Counted from the stretch's first letter, positions 36,344 to 46,128 are shown. The stretch: DNA of 64,000 nucleotides from Bacteroidota bacterium (GCA_963169745.1 CAUJCU010000010.1:1-64000), one strand, 5' to 3'. The notes: generated by a model from the sequence alone, not told the origin. Translations and numbers: made by a program.

Positions 36344-37084
36344 ATGAAAAAACTTTTACTTTCATTTTCCATTATTACTCTATTTTCAATAAACGCTCAA
36401 GCACAGGTTTGTACTCCGGCTGTAGTAAGTAATCCGGGTATTTTTCCAGACAGTGCCACTAATTTTATGCCAGCTTATCAAGGTACACCTTATTCACAGA
36501 TAATAACTGCAAAAGTTCCAGCCGATACTGCAGTTTCTGGTTTCCCAATTCCTATTGATAAAATAAAATTAGTTTCTATTACAGGATTGCCTCAAGGCTT
36601 GACCTATGCTTGTGTACCATCAAATTGTGAATTTCCGGGAGGGCAAACAAATTGTGCTGTTATTTCTGGAACTACTAACGATCCGGTGGGAGAGTATCCT
36701 TTAACCATTAAGGTTGAGCCTTTTTTGGGTACACCTCCAGCCTCTGTGTCTTATGGCGAACAAACACTTACCTATTACAAAATTGTTGTGAATCCAGCAA
36801 ATGCAACGTACAGTCTTAGTCCAAATACTTTTAGTGTAAGTCAAAATTTTCCAAACCCGTCCGACAATCTATGTGATGTATATTATTCACTTACCCATAG
36901 AGCTGACGTTGAAATTAAAATTATTAATGCAATAGGGAAAGAAATTCAACGTATTAAAACATCCGGAAACAGTGGCATTAATAAAATTACCTTAAATACT
37001 GCTGGTATGGCACAAGGAATTTATTTTTACAGTGTTTTTAACGGACAAACCACTATTACGAAAAGATTAAGCGTAACACATTAA
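36344..37084 (+). CDS. Small secreted protein with Ig-like domain and T9SS sorting tail
   Basis: Signal peptide ending in AQAQ, then a Cys-containing region with the putative Ig pattern GTPYSQIITAKV, GLPQGLTYACVPSNCEFPG, VISGTTNDPVGEYPL, and last a T9SS type A tail (SQNFPNPSDNLCDVYYSL to AQGIYFYSVFNGQ and RLSV). No catalytic motif is seen, so a structural or binding role at the surface is likely. 40 nt after the STAS gene. A strong terminator follows its stop. Confidence 0.85.
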   Translation: MKKLLLSFSIITLFSINAQAQVCTPAVVSNPGIFPDSATNFMPAYQGTPYSQIITAKVPADTAVSGFPIPIDKIKLVSITGLPQGLTYACVPSNCEFPGGQTNCAVISGTTNDPVGEYPLTIKVEPFLGTPPASVSYGEQTLTYYKIVVNPANATYSLSPNTFSVSQNFPNPSDNLCDVYYSLTHRADVEIKIINAIGKEIQRIKTSGNSGINKITLNTAGMAQGIYFYSVFNGQTTITKRLSVTH

Positions 37085-37097
37085 TTAGAATGAACAA

Positions 37098-37136
37098 GTC
37101 AAAAAAAAAACCGCTTTAAAGCGGTTTTTTTTTGAC
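37098..37136. terminator. Nearly perfect 39-bp bidirectional terminator
   Basis: CCGCTTTAAAGCGG at 37111-37124 forms a 7-bp palindromic stem, extended by A10 and T9 tracts and closing GTC/GAC. It would stop transcription from either side, here mainly the T9SS gene at 36344 before the Nif3 operon. Confidence 0.9.
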
Positions 37137-37191
37137 TTTAGAGGCTCGCTGCAAACTCTTTTTGAATATTTAAACAGAATAAGCATAACCA

Positions 37192-38292
37192 ATGAGTATA
37201 TTAATAGGCGAAATAACATCTTTTTTAGAAGAAATTGCACCACTAAACCTTCAAGAACATTACGACAACTGCGGATTAATTACAGGCTCTAAATCAACTT
37301 TAGCAACAGGTGTATTAATTAGCTTGGATGTTACTGAAAATATTGTTGACGAAGCCATCTCTAATAAATGTAACCTGGTTATTTCTCATCACCCATTAGT
37401 ATTTAGCGGAATAAAAAAACTGAATGGAAAAAACTGGGTAGAACGTACCTTAATAAAGGCCATTAAAAATGATATTGCAGTGTATGCCTTACATACCAAT
37501 TTTGACAATCTATTGGAGGGTGTAAACGGTATGATGGCACAAAAAATTGATTTGTCAAATATTCAAGTGCTATTGCCTAAAAAAGATATTTTGAAAAAGC
37601 TGGTCTGTTTTGCACCAGCATCAAACGCTTTGGAACTACGAAAGGCACTTTTTGATGCCGGTGCCGGAAATATAGGAAATTATGATAACTGTAGTTTTAA
37701 CACCGAAGGAATAGGTACTTTTAAAGCAAATGAAAACGCTAACCCTTATGTGGGCAAGAAAGGATTAATACATTCTGAGCCCGAAATAAAAATCGAAACT
37801 ATTTTTCCATCCTGGAAAGAACATAATATTATTGCTGCCCTGCTTAAATCGCACCCCTATGAAGAAGTTGCTTATGATATTTTTCCCTTACATAACACCT
37901 GGAATAAAATAGGAGCCGGACTTTTGGGCGAATTAAAAGAACCTTTAGGAGAAAATGAATTTTTAGCTCTAATCAAAGAAAAGTTTAACTGTGACTGTAT
38001 TAGACATACCCAATTTTTAGGACGAAAAATAAAAAAAGTAGCACTGTGTGGCGGTTCAGGTAGTTTTCTGCTCCAAGATGCCATAGCTCATAATGCCGAT
38101 GTTTTTATTACGGCTGATTTTAAATATCATCAATTTTTTGATGCTGATAATCAGATACTTGTGTTGGATGTAGGCCATTACGAAAGTGAACAATTTACGG
38201 TAGAACTGATTTTTCAGAAACTTCAAAAAAAATTTAGTAATTTTGCGCTCTGTTTATCAAAAAATAGTACAAATCCAGTTTATTACTACTAA
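37192..38292 (+). CDS. Nif3-like dinuclear metal centre protein with PII-like insertion (YqfO type)
   Basis: N-terminal half has VLISLDVTENIVDEAI, NLVISHHPLVFSG and YALHTNFDN; the C-terminal half has VALCGGSGSFLL, DVFITADFKYHQFFDA and DVGHYESEQF, together the metal ligands of the Nif3 family. The middle 100 residues (from KLVCFAPASNALEL to HPYEEVAYDIFPL) are the CutA/PII-like insertion found in YqfO-type proteins, which explains the 366-residue length. Proposed links include GTP cyclohydrolase-like chemistry, but no role is settled. It is 3 bases before a zinc-ribbon gene; this pairing is widely conserved. Confidence 0.92.
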   Translation: MSILIGEITSFLEEIAPLNLQEHYDNCGLITGSKSTLATGVLISLDVTENIVDEAISNKCNLVISHHPLVFSGIKKLNGKNWVERTLIKAIKNDIAVYALHTNFDNLLEGVNGMMAQKIDLSNIQVLLPKKDILKKLVCFAPASNALELRKALFDAGAGNIGNYDNCSFNTEGIGTFKANENANPYVGKKGLIHSEPEIKIETIFPSWKEHNIIAALLKSHPYEEVAYDIFPLHNTWNKIGAGLLGELKEPLGENEFLALIKEKFNCDCIRHTQFLGRKIKKVALCGGSGSFLLQDAIAHNADVFITADFKYHQFFDADNQILVLDVGHYESEQFTVELIFQKLQKKFSNFALCLSKNSTNPVYYY

Positions 38293-38295
38293 AAA

Positions 38296-39057
38296 ATGGC
38301 TAAAACCAAATCTACAGTTCTAGAAAAAGACAACACCGTTGAAGAAAAATTAAAAACACTTTTCAGTTTACAGCAAATAGATTCTGCAATTGACAGAATT
38401 CGTATCGTACAGGGCGAATTACCATTAGAGGTAAGTGATTTGGAAGATGAAGTTGCCGGTCTTGAAACCCGTATTGCAAATATTACCAATGAAATAAATT
38501 CTTTGGAAGATTTAATTACCCAAAGAAAAATAGCTATAAAAGATGCCTCAGAATTAATAAAAAAGTACGAAGCGCAACAAGGTAAAGTTAGAAATAACAG
38601 AGAGTACGATTCAATTAGCAAAGAGATTGAATACCAAAATTTAGATATTCAGCTAAGCGATAAAAGAATTAAAGAATACAAAGCTGCAATTGGGGTACAA
38701 AACGATTTACTGGAAAACGCCAAAGCCGTATTTAATGAAAGAAAGAGCGATTTAACGCATAAGAAATCGGAGTTAGAAGAAATAATAACCGAAACTGAAA
38801 AAGAGGAAAAGTCATTAAAAAAGAAATCAGAATCTTCAGAAGCGAATATTGAACAGCGTCTTTTAAATGCATACAAAAAAATCCGTGCCAATTCACGAAA
38901 CGGATTAGCTGTTGTTAATGTAGAGCGCGATGCTTGTGGAGGTTGTTTTAACAAAATACCACCACAAACACAGTTGGATATTCGTACGCACAAAAAAATT
39001 ATTGTTTGTGAGCATTGTGGTCGCATTTTAGTAGATGCCGAAACACTTATGAAATAA
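38296..39057 (+). CDS. Coiled-coil zinc-ribbon protein (COG1579 family)
   Basis: A long helical hairpin of about 190 residues (LFSLQQIDSAIDRIR, LPLEVSDLEDEV, repeated heptads) ends in a C4 zinc ribbon: ACGGCFNKIPPQTQLDIR and VCEHCGRILVD provide four cysteines. Proteins of this layout are thought to bind nucleic acid, and a Chlamydia member (CdsZ) acts as a chaperone. The spacing of 3 nt to Nif3 indicates co-translation. A terminator follows 30 nt later, which also serves glyA from the other side. Confidence 0.9.
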   Translation: MAKTKSTVLEKDNTVEEKLKTLFSLQQIDSAIDRIRIVQGELPLEVSDLEDEVAGLETRIANITNEINSLEDLITQRKIAIKDASELIKKYEAQQGKVRNNREYDSISKEIEYQNLDIQLSDKRIKEYKAAIGVQNDLLENAKAVFNERKSDLTHKKSELEEIITETEKEEKSLKKKSESSEANIEQRLLNAYKKIRANSRNGLAVVNVERDACGGCFNKIPPQTQLDIRTHKKIIVCEHCGRILVDAETLMK

Positions 39058-39077
39058 ATTACTTACAATTTTGTTCT

Positions 39078-39119
39078 AAAAAAAAGGGGAGTGTTGTTAA
39101 ACATTCCCCTTTTTTTTTT
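39078..39119. terminator. Bidirectional terminator between the zinc-ribbon gene and glyA
   Basis: GGGGAGTGTT (39086-39095), loop GTTA, AACATTCCCC (39100-39109), a 10-bp stem with one G-U pair, flanked by A8 on the left and T10 on the right. Serves both convergent genes. Confidence 0.9.
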
Positions 39120-39129
39120 ACTTAAACTC

Positions 39130-40404
39130 TTACCAGGTAAATAAAGGTAATTCTTCCATCATGCTGTTCACTTGTTTTTTTACAGATATTATGGCCGATT
39201 CCTGTGTGCGGTTTATCAAGACTTCATTAATAAGCGACACAATATGTTCCATATCTTTTTCTTTTAATCCACGGGTGGTAAGGGCAGCCGTTCCAACTCT
39301 AATTCCTGATGTTGTAAAAGGCGATTTATCATCAAAAGGAACCATGTTTTTATTTACTGTAATATCGGCTTTTACCAAAATATTCTCAGCCTCTTTTCCG
39401 CTAATACCTTTACTTCGTAAATCAATAAGCATGCAATGATTGCTGGTGCCTCCCGAAACAATATGGTATCCATAATTCATAAAAGCATTAGCCATTGCCG
39501 ATGCGTTTTTTATAACTTGCATACCATAAGTTTTAAAGTTATTGGATAAGGCTTCGCCAAATGCCACGCCCTTTGCTGCAATAATGTGTTCTAAAGGGCC
39601 TCCTTGTGTACCCGGAAAAACAGCTCCATCCAGCACAGCGCTCATCATTTTAAGGTCTCCCTTAGGCGTTTTTTGTCCCATTGGATTTTCAAAATCTTTT
39701 CCCATGAGTATAATACCGCCTCTTGGGCCTCTTAAGGTTTTATGCGTAGTAGAGGTAACTATATGGCAATGAGGTATTGGATTATTCAAAAGTTCTTTAG
39801 CAATAAGGCCAGAAGGATGTGAAATATCGGCCATGAGTAGTGCATTAACACTATCGGCAATTTGTCTAAAGCGGGCAAAATCAATATCTCTCGAGTAAGC
39901 AGAAGCACCACATATAATTAATTTAGGTTTTTCTTTTTGAGCAATTATTTGAATGTGATCATAATTTATTTGTCCGGTTTCACGCTCAACGCCATAGAAT
40001 GTTGGACGATAAAGCTTTCCCGAATAGTTAACCGAAGAGCCATGCGTTAAATGCCCTCCGTGTGAAAGGTCAAAGCCTAAAATAGTATCACCCGGATTTA
40101 ATACACCCAACATAACTGCAGCATTAGCTTGAGCGCCACTGTGAGGCTGAACATTAGCCCATGCCGCACCAAACAGTTCTTTAACACGGTCAATTGTTGT
40201 TTGCTCAATTTGATCAACTACCTCACAACCACCGTAGTATCTTTTACCGGGTAAACCTTCGGCATATTTATTGGTTAATACCGAACCCGCTGCTGCCATT
40301 ACCTGCGAACTTACAAAGTTTTCAGAAGCAATAAGCTCTAATCCGTGAAGTTGTCTGTTCCTTTCTTTCTCAATAAGATCAAAAATTGTGTTATCTGTTG
40401 TCAT
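39130..40404 (-). CDS. glyA: Serine hydroxymethyltransferase
   Basis: PLP enzyme interconverting serine plus THF and glycine plus methylene-THF. The PLP-lysine motif is [15 protein letters not shown] near residue 220; [11 protein letters not shown] and [11 protein letters not shown] are typical at the N-terminus. 424 residues is the usual bacterial length. It begins 12 nt after the rhomboid stop, so the rhomboid and glyA are likely one transcript, ending at the terminator at 39.1 kb. Confidence 0.97.
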   Translation of the reverse strand: MTTDNTIFDLIEKERNRQLHGLELIASENFVSSQVMAAAGSVLTNKYAEGLPGKRYYGGCEVVDQIEQTTIDRVKELFGAAWANVQPHSGAQANAAVMLGVLNPGDTILGFDLSHGGHLTHGSSVNYSGKLYRPTFYGVERETGQINYDHIQIIAQKEKPKLIICGASAYSRDIDFARFRQIADSVNALLMADISHPSGLIAKELLNNPIPHCHIVTSTTHKTLRGPRGGIILMGKDFENPMGQKTPKGDLKMMSAVLDGAVFPGTQGGPLEHIIAAKGVAFGEALSNNFKTYGMQVIKNASAMANAFMNYGYHIVSGGTSNHCMLIDLRSKGISGKEAENILVKADITVNKNMVPFDDKSPFTTSGIRVGTAALTTRGLKEKDMEHIVSLINEVLINRTQESAIISVKKQVNSMMEELPLFTW

Positions 40405-40416
40405 AAACTATTAAAT

Positions 40417-41133
40417 TTAAAATCGAGAGCCGTTCTTATTCCAATATTTTATCAATATATACCCAAACACCATTCCTCCAAGATGTGCAAAATGCGCCAC
40501 ATTGTCTGATCTGCTGTTTTCTATTCCGGCATAAAGTTCAAATAGGCCATATAAAATTACAAAATATTTAGCCTTTATAGGAATGGCAAAATACAAGTAA
40601 ATAATTTGATTGGGGAACATCATACCAAAGGCCAACAAAATGCCAAAAACAGCTCCTGAAGCACCAACAACTGGTGGTATATGATTGTAAAATTGTTGTG
40701 CAACAGCATCAGCATCTTGAATGTTGTCTAATTGTTGTAATGCTTTAATTTCATGAAGTGCCGGTATTACTGTAGTGTAATATAGTACAATATAGTGTAT
40801 TATGGCCGCTCCCAATCCGGTAACCAAGTAATACACTAAAAAGCGTTTTCCTCCCCAATAGTTCTCAATGCTGGTTCCAAACATCCAAAGGGCAAACATA
40901 TTCGATAAAATATGTAAAAAATTACCATGCATAAACATGTATGTAATTATTTGATAGGGCTTAAAATCATCAGATAGGGGGTAATGCAAACCCAAATACT
41001 GTGTAAGGTCAATACCTAAACGATTGCCAACAACAATCGTTACCAAAAAAAATAACCCATTAATGATAAGTAGGTTTTTTACTACTTCGGGCAAGAAACT
41101 AAAACCACGTGGCCTATAACTGTTATAGCTCAT
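40417..41133 (-). CDS. Rhomboid family intramembrane serine protease
   Basis: About six hydrophobic helices in 238 residues. The catalytic Ser is in PPVVGASGAVFGILLAFG (GxSG), the His in VAHFAHLGGMVFGYI, and HGNFLHILSNMFALWMFG in an earlier helix. Rhomboids cut membrane proteins inside the bilayer; the substrate is unknown. A long loop between helices (about residues 115-140, ALHEIKALQQLDNIQ) is unusual for minimal rhomboids. It sits upstream of glyA; a second rhomboid lies 2.6 kb away. Confidence 0.92.
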   Translation of the reverse strand: MSYNSYRPRGFSFLPEVVKNLLIINGLFFLVTIVVGNRLGIDLTQYLGLHYPLSDDFKPYQIITYMFMHGNFLHILSNMFALWMFGTSIENYWGGKRFLVYYLVTGLGAAIIHYIVLYYTTVIPALHEIKALQQLDNIQDADAVAQQFYNHIPPVVGASGAVFGILLAFGMMFPNQIIYLYFAIPIKAKYFVILYGLFELYAGIENSRSDNVAHFAHLGGMVFGYILIKYWNKNGSRF

Positions 41134-41297
41134 AATAAGTACAAAGGAAAGAAATTTTTAAAGCCTAATAAAATTACAAAATATAAATAATCCTATTTTT
41201 TAGTACTTATTAAAGAAATTCAGATTTGAAGTACAGCGGCTCATTATTTAGATGATGTGACACAAAAAAATTACATTAAAGTAAACCTATATAACGA

Positions 41298-42875
41298 TTA
41301 GGCCTTATATTCTCCATAAACTTTGCGTAAGGTGTCGGCAATTTCACCTAAGGTTATATAGTTTTCACAACAATTTAAAATAATGGGCATAACATTGGTT
41401 CCATTTCTTGCAGTTTCTTCTAATTGATTTAAGAGGTTGTTTACCACTACTTCTTTTCTTTCGGATTTTAATTGTTGCAGCCGGGCTATTTGCTCCGTAC
41501 GAATACTATCATCAACTGTAAATAAGTTGCTTATCGGTTTTTCATTAATCTGATATTTATTTACGCCAACAATAATTTTTTCACTTTGTTGTATTTTGTT
41601 TTGATACTCGTATGAGGAGCGGGCTATTTCATCTTGTAAGTAGCCATGTTCAATAGCAGCCACCGCACCTCCAAGGGTTTCAATTTTTTCAATATATTCC
41701 CATGCACGACTTTCAATTTCATTTGTTAAGGCTTCTACAAAATAAGAACCCGCTAAAGGGTCAACGGTGTCTGTAACACCACTTTCCAAGGCAATTATTT
41801 GTTGTGTTCTTAAAGCAATACGGGCTGCTTCTTCGGTAGGTAAGGCTAAAGCCTCATCATATCCATTGGTGTGTAACGATTGGGTGCCTCCTAAAACAGC
41901 ACTTAAGGCTTGAGTAGTTACCCGAATAATGTTGTTTAGAGGTTGTTGCGCAGTAAGCGTTGAACCCCCTGTTTGTGTATGAAATCGCAACATCATAGCA
42001 CGCTCATCTGTAGCCCCTAGCGATTTTATTATTTTAGCCCACATTCTTCGCGCGGCTCTAAATTTGGCAACTTCTTCGAATAAATTATTATGAGCATTAA
42101 AGAAAAATGATAAACGTTTGGCAAACACATTCAAATCAAGCCCTTTTTCTATAGCGGCTTGTACATAGGCTTTACCGTTGGCTAGTGTAAAAGCAAGCTC
42201 TTGAACAGCATTTGAGCCCGCTTCTCGTATGTGATACCCACTAATAGAAATTGTATTCCATTTGGGAATCTCTTTGCTACAATACTCAAATATGTCTGTA
42301 ATTATTCGCATACTTGGCTTGGGCGGATAAATATAGGTTCCCCGAGCTGCATATTCTTTTAGGATATCGTTCTGTATGGTTCCAGAAATTTTTGTTAAAT
42401 CGGCATTTTGTTTTTTAGCTAAAGCCACATACATAGCCAGTAGGGTAGAGGCTGTTGCATTGATGGTCATGCTGGTGGTAACCTGTTCTAGGTTTATTCC
42501 TTTAAACAGTATTTCCATATCACGAAGCGAGTCAATGGCCACACCGGCTTTACCCACTTCTCCTTCCGAAAAACTGTGATCAGAGTCGTACCCGATTTGA
42601 GTAGGCAGGTCAAAAGCTACCGAAAGACCCGTAGTGCCGTTGTTTAACAAGTAATGATATCTTTCGTTGGAAGCTTCAGCAGTGCTAAATCCGGCATATT
42701 GACGCATAGTCCACAATTTTGAACGATACATATCAGCCTGAACGCCACGTGTAAAAGGAAACTTTCCGGGTTCTTCACTTTCAGTGTGGCTTTGGTAATA
42801 GCAGGTTTTTATTTCAATATCACTGTCGGTTGTGAACTTTTCTTTACGTTGGGTATAATTTAACTTGTTCTCCAT
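41298..42875 (-). CDS. Methylmalonyl-CoA mutase family, catalytic (large) subunit without B12 domain
   Basis: A 525-residue (beta/alpha)8 barrel that interconverts acyl-CoA isomers by radical chemistry with adenosylcobalamin. Three residues known to matter in methylmalonyl-CoA mutase are kept: Tyr60 (RQYAGFS), Arg178 (AARGTYIYP) and His215 ([10 protein letters not shown]); isobutyryl-CoA mutases have Phe and Gln in place of the first two, so the substrate should be methylmalonyl-CoA or a close relative. The chain stops at VYGEYKA, where the cobalamin domain (DxHxxG) would begin, so a separate B12 subunit is needed and is not in the window. The gene is 4 nt after a small membrane protein gene. 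Confidence 0.93.
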   Translation of the reverse strand: MENKLNYTQRKEKFTTDSDIEIKTCYYQSHTESEEPGKFPFTRGVQADMYRSKLWTMRQYAGFSTAEASNERYHYLLNNGTTGLSVAFDLPTQIGYDSDHSFSEGEVGKAGVAIDSLRDMEILFKGINLEQVTTSMTINATASTLLAMYVALAKKQNADLTKISGTIQNDILKEYAARGTYIYPPKPSMRIITDIFEYCSKEIPKWNTISISGYHIREAGSNAVQELAFTLANGKAYVQAAIEKGLDLNVFAKRLSFFFNAHNNLFEEVAKFRAARRMWAKIIKSLGATDERAMMLRFHTQTGGSTLTAQQPLNNIIRVTTQALSAVLGGTQSLHTNGYDEALALPTEEAARIALRTQQIIALESGVTDTVDPLAGSYFVEALTNEIESRAWEYIEKIETLGGAVAAIEHGYLQDEIARSSYEYQNKIQQSEKIIVGVNKYQINEKPISNLFTVDDSIRTEQIARLQQLKSERKEVVVNNLLNQLEETARNGTNVMPIILNCCENYITLGEIADTLRKVYGEYKA

Positions 42876-42879
42876 TGGG

Positions 42880-43401
42880 TTAAAAAGTTTGTTTGGCTTC
42901 TAATTTTAGTTGTTCTAATGCCACATCAGTGGGTAATTTTTCTAGTGAGGTAACCATATCTACAATTAGGTTTATTAACTCTGTGCCGCTGGCATCAGGT
43001 GGCAACTTAGCTGCTGCAATATTAATAGCCCTAATGGTTCCTTCTTTTGACGATTTAATAGTATTCCAAGTATGTTGGGTAATATAAATTTGTTGTGAAA
43101 GGTTATGATCAAATTCTGTTCGTATGGTTTTAGTAAGCTCTGTTTGCAGTAAACGAGCACTCATACCGCTTTTATGAATACGGCTAACCAAACTCATTAA
43201 GGATATACGCTCTAGAAATATGGTCATTCTTTCATAAGCCTGCAAACGTAAAGGGGTAATTGTTTTTCGATTTTGCATTCGTAAATCCATAAGCCTGTTT
43301 TTATGCTCCCTATCTAGAAATTTTTTAATGATTAGGTAAGCTGTTAAAAAAGTAACAACTGAAGGCAAAACATATTTTAAAATATCTAATACTTCTTCCA
43401 T
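42880..43401 (-). CDS. Small membrane-anchored protein co-transcribed with the mutase
   Basis: A 173-residue protein with one N-terminal membrane helix ([22 protein letters not shown]), then a basic turn and helices rich in Leu and Arg ([57 protein letters not shown]). The rest should be cytosolic. No family with a known role is recognised. Its stop is 4 nt before the mutase ATG, so one mRNA encodes both; a link to mutase location, assembly or B12 handling is a hypothesis only. Confidence 0.75.
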   Translation of the reverse strand: MEEVLDILKYVLPSVVTFLTAYLIIKKFLDREHKNRLMDLRMQNRKTITPLRLQAYERMTIFLERISLMSLVSRIHKSGMSARLLQTELTKTIRTEFDHNLSQQIYITQHTWNTIKSSKEGTIRAINIAAAKLPPDASGTELINLIVDMVTSLEKLPTDVALEQLKLEAKQTF

Positions 43402-43738
43402 CTATTTTTGTTTTAATCAGGCAAATATCTGCAAAATATTGGACTGCTGAACGCCTCCCATAGTTTTTTTAATTCTTTTTTAGTATATAAAAAATAAAAG
43501 TTAAGTGGAAACGCCTCCTTTATGATTCCAATACATGATACTTGTCCCGTAAATGGGAAATTAATTTTAATTATTAGGTCAAGGTTTTAAATACAAACAA
43601 AGTTGAAACACAAAGAATAGTAATACTTTTAGGTAGTTTATTAAGGATATTGTATTCAAAAAACACTGTCACTTTAGCATAATTCTTAATGTGGTATGAA
43701 TTTAGTTATAGGCATTTATGTGAAACCTATGAAAATAC
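43402..43738. other. Divergent intergenic region, 337 bp
   Basis: AT-rich spacer between the small membrane protein and the second rhomboid. It contains two copies of AACGCCTCC-type sequence exactly 60 bp apart (43451-43458 and 43511-43518) and a 17-codon ORF (43689-43742) whose stop overlaps the rhomboid ATG. No RNA gene, consensus promoter or longer ORF is seen. Confidence 0.5.
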
Positions 43739-44506
43739 ATGACTGATGCATCAAAAAATATAGAAACCACCCAGAAAACAAGAATTTTTCATACTTTTTT
43801 CTTCCCTGTCACGTTTGTTATTTTGTTGTGGTTGGTTAAAATAAGCGAAATTGTGTTTCATTATCCGCTTTATAATTTTGGGGTGTATCCACGACAATTA
43901 AAAGGAGTGATTGGCATTTTAACAGCCCCTCTTATTCATGCTGATTTTGGCCATTTATTTTCTAATACAGTACCATTGTTAGTTTTAGGTTCTGGTTTAT
44001 TTTATTACTACCGCTCCTTTGCTTATCGTGTATTTTTTATTATATTATTGGCTACGGGCTTTTGGGTATGGGTGTCGGCAAGGCCTTCATATCATATTGG
44101 GGCTAGTGGTGTTGTATATGGTCTGGCAGCTTTTATGTTTGCAAGTGGTTTGGTTAAGAAGAATATGAGTTTAGCTGCATTTTCATTGGTTGTTGTTTTC
44201 TTGTACGGAAATTTAGTGTGGGGAGTACTTCCTGTACTTCCTCAAATGTCGTGGGAGAGTCATTTATTTGGAGCTGTGGCTGGTGTGCTCGTAGCTTTTT
44301 ACTACCGCAAACAGGGGCCATCAGATACTACTTATCAATGGCAACTGGAAGATGATAATGAGGTTACAGAAGAAACATTGATTTATGAAGAAGTATTAAT
44401 GAAAAATAATCCAACCCAGAACCAATCGGAAGTGGAAAATGAATCTGAAAATAAAAAAGAGACACTAATAATTAACTACACCGTAAAACCGAATAATCGG
44501 AATTAA
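43739..44506 (+). CDS. Second rhomboid family intramembrane serine protease
   Basis: Six hydrophobic helices with the active-site Ser in HIGASGVVYGLAAFMFA and His in SWESHLFGAVAGVLVAFYY; ADFGHLFSNTVPLLVLG gives the family's oxyanion-side motif. The last 70 residues are a hydrophilic acidic tail (TEETLIYEEVLMKNN, then NESENKKE), which is not part of the protease. It is not closely similar to the rhomboid at 40.4 kb by eye. Convergent with the sodium symporter, 10 nt apart. Confidence 0.92.
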   Translation: MTDASKNIETTQKTRIFHTFFFPVTFVILLWLVKISEIVFHYPLYNFGVYPRQLKGVIGILTAPLIHADFGHLFSNTVPLLVLGSGLFYYYRSFAYRVFFIILLATGFWVWVSARPSYHIGASGVVYGLAAFMFASGLVKKNMSLAAFSLVVVFLYGNLVWGVLPVLPQMSWESHLFGAVAGVLVAFYYRKQGPSDTTYQWQLEDDNEVTEETLIYEEVLMKNNPTQNQSEVENESENKKETLIINYTVKPNNRN

Positions 44507-44516
44507 AATTGAAGTA

Positions 44517-45992
44517 CTATTGATACTTTTTACTTTGTTTACGAATAAGGTACAGCCCAATAAAAGTTATGATGCCGTTAATTAGCAATAGTTCATATCC
44601 GAACTTATATCCATGAAACCATAGTGTAGCATTTTCATTTAATATATAACATAAGCATGGTGCTATTATACTAATAAGCCATACGTATTTATCTTTTATC
44701 TGAATTTTTGTAAAAATTCCAAAGAAAAATAAACCCAATAAGGGGCCGTAAGTGTAAGAGGCCACCATTAATATTGTATCTATTATAGCCTTGTTGTTAA
44801 GGGCTTTAAAACCCAAAATAACCAGTAGCAACAATATGGCAAAGGCAAAGTGTATGAGCATTCTGATATTTGTTTTCTTTGCCTCGCTATGTTGTGATTG
44901 CTCTATATTTAAAAAATCCAAATAAAAAGAGGTAGTAAGTGTTGTTAGTACAGAATCTGCACTGCTAAATGTGGCCGCTGTAAGCCCAATTATAAACACA
45001 ATTCCTGCTCCACTTCCTAAATATTGTAATGCTAGCATCGGAAACAGCTTATCGGTATCATTCTGTCCGGCCTCGTTAAGGGGAATAGCAATACCTTTTT
45101 GTTGTGCATAAATGTATAGTAAAGCCCCTAATGAGAGAAAAAACACATTGACCAGCACCACAACAAAGCTAAATGATTCCATGTTTTTTTGAGCATCATT
45201 TAAGCTTTTACAGGAAAGATTTTTTTGCATCATGTTTTGATCCAACCCGGTCATAGCAATAGTGATAAAAGCCCCACCTAGAAATTGTTTTACGAAATTA
45301 CTTTTATGCATCCAATTAAAATCAAAAACTTGTGAATAGGGACTCTCTTTTACAGATACAGCCATTTCCCAAAGGCTAAAGTTTAGTTCTTTTGAGATGA
45401 ACCAGATTGAGAAAATAACCCCCAATAACAAAAAGCCACTTTGCAAGGTATCTGTCCACACAAGTGTTTTAATGCCTCCACGATAGGTGTATAGCAACAT
45501 TAATCCAATTATTATGGCTACTGATAAGGCAAATGGTACTCCGAAAGCATCGAACACAAATAGCTGTATTACCATAGCTGCCAAATAAAGTCTTCCGGCT
45601 GCTCCAAGCAAACGAGAGAGAATAAAGAAAAAAGCTCCGGTTTTTTGCGAAACAACGCCAAAGCGTTCGAGCAAATATGAGTAAATAGAAATTAAATTCA
45701 TCTTATAATAAACCGGAAGTAAAACCCGAGACACCACAAAGTAGCCGGCAAAATAGCCTAAAACTAATTGCAAGTAATAAAAGTTGTTTTGTCCTACTTG
45801 CCCGGGTACCGAAATAAATGTTACTCCTGAAAGAGAGTCACCAATCATTCCAAAGGCTACGGCAATCCATGGCGAAACATGGTCACCCGTAAAATAACTT
45901 TTGTTTGTGGCTTTTTTTGAGGTGTACCAAGCTATTAATAATAATAAACCAAAATATACTCCTATACAACTTACGATAAACCAAGGCGACAT
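44517..45992 (-). CDS. Sodium:solute symporter family (SSSF) transporter
   Basis: A 491-residue protein of about 13 helices in the inverted-repeat LeuT-like fold. Family landmarks include HVSPWIAVAFGMIGDSLSGVTFISVPG near the start, LYTYRGGIKTLVWTDTLQS in the middle, and TAATFSSADSVLTTLTTSFYLD, the sodium-site helix. The substrate (sugar, proline, pantothenate, carboxylate or other) cannot be read from sequence. Stands alone; the rod-shape operon upstream starts 136 nt away on the same strand. Confidence 0.92.
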   Translation of the reverse strand: MSPWFIVSCIGVYFGLLLLIAWYTSKKATNKSYFTGDHVSPWIAVAFGMIGDSLSGVTFISVPGQVGQNNFYYLQLVLGYFAGYFVVSRVLLPVYYKMNLISIYSYLLERFGVVSQKTGAFFFILSRLLGAAGRLYLAAMVIQLFVFDAFGVPFALSVAIIIGLMLLYTYRGGIKTLVWTDTLQSGFLLLGVIFSIWFISKELNFSLWEMAVSVKESPYSQVFDFNWMHKSNFVKQFLGGAFITIAMTGLDQNMMQKNLSCKSLNDAQKNMESFSFVVVLVNVFFLSLGALLYIYAQQKGIAIPLNEAGQNDTDKLFPMLALQYLGSGAGIVFIIGLTAATFSSADSVLTTLTTSFYLDFLNIEQSQHSEAKKTNIRMLIHFAFAILLLLVILGFKALNNKAIIDTILMVASYTYGPLLGLFFFGIFTKIQIKDKYVWLISIIAPCLCYILNENATLWFHGYKFGYELLLINGIITFIGLYLIRKQSKKYQ

Positions 45993-46128
45993 GACACAGG
46001 ATTTTTGAATACAATTTTAAAACTATATTCTTCATAATTTTATATCCTAATCTGAACTTATTAACCACTCCTATTTTAAAACATACTTCTGCTATTTTGA
46101 ATGAGCTGTGGGGCTCTTTTAAAAATGG

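Noticed and set aside
38649-39026. 125-residue minus-strand ORF inside the zinc-ribbon gene
   Set aside because: Long only because the coiled-coil codons lack stops on the reverse strand.
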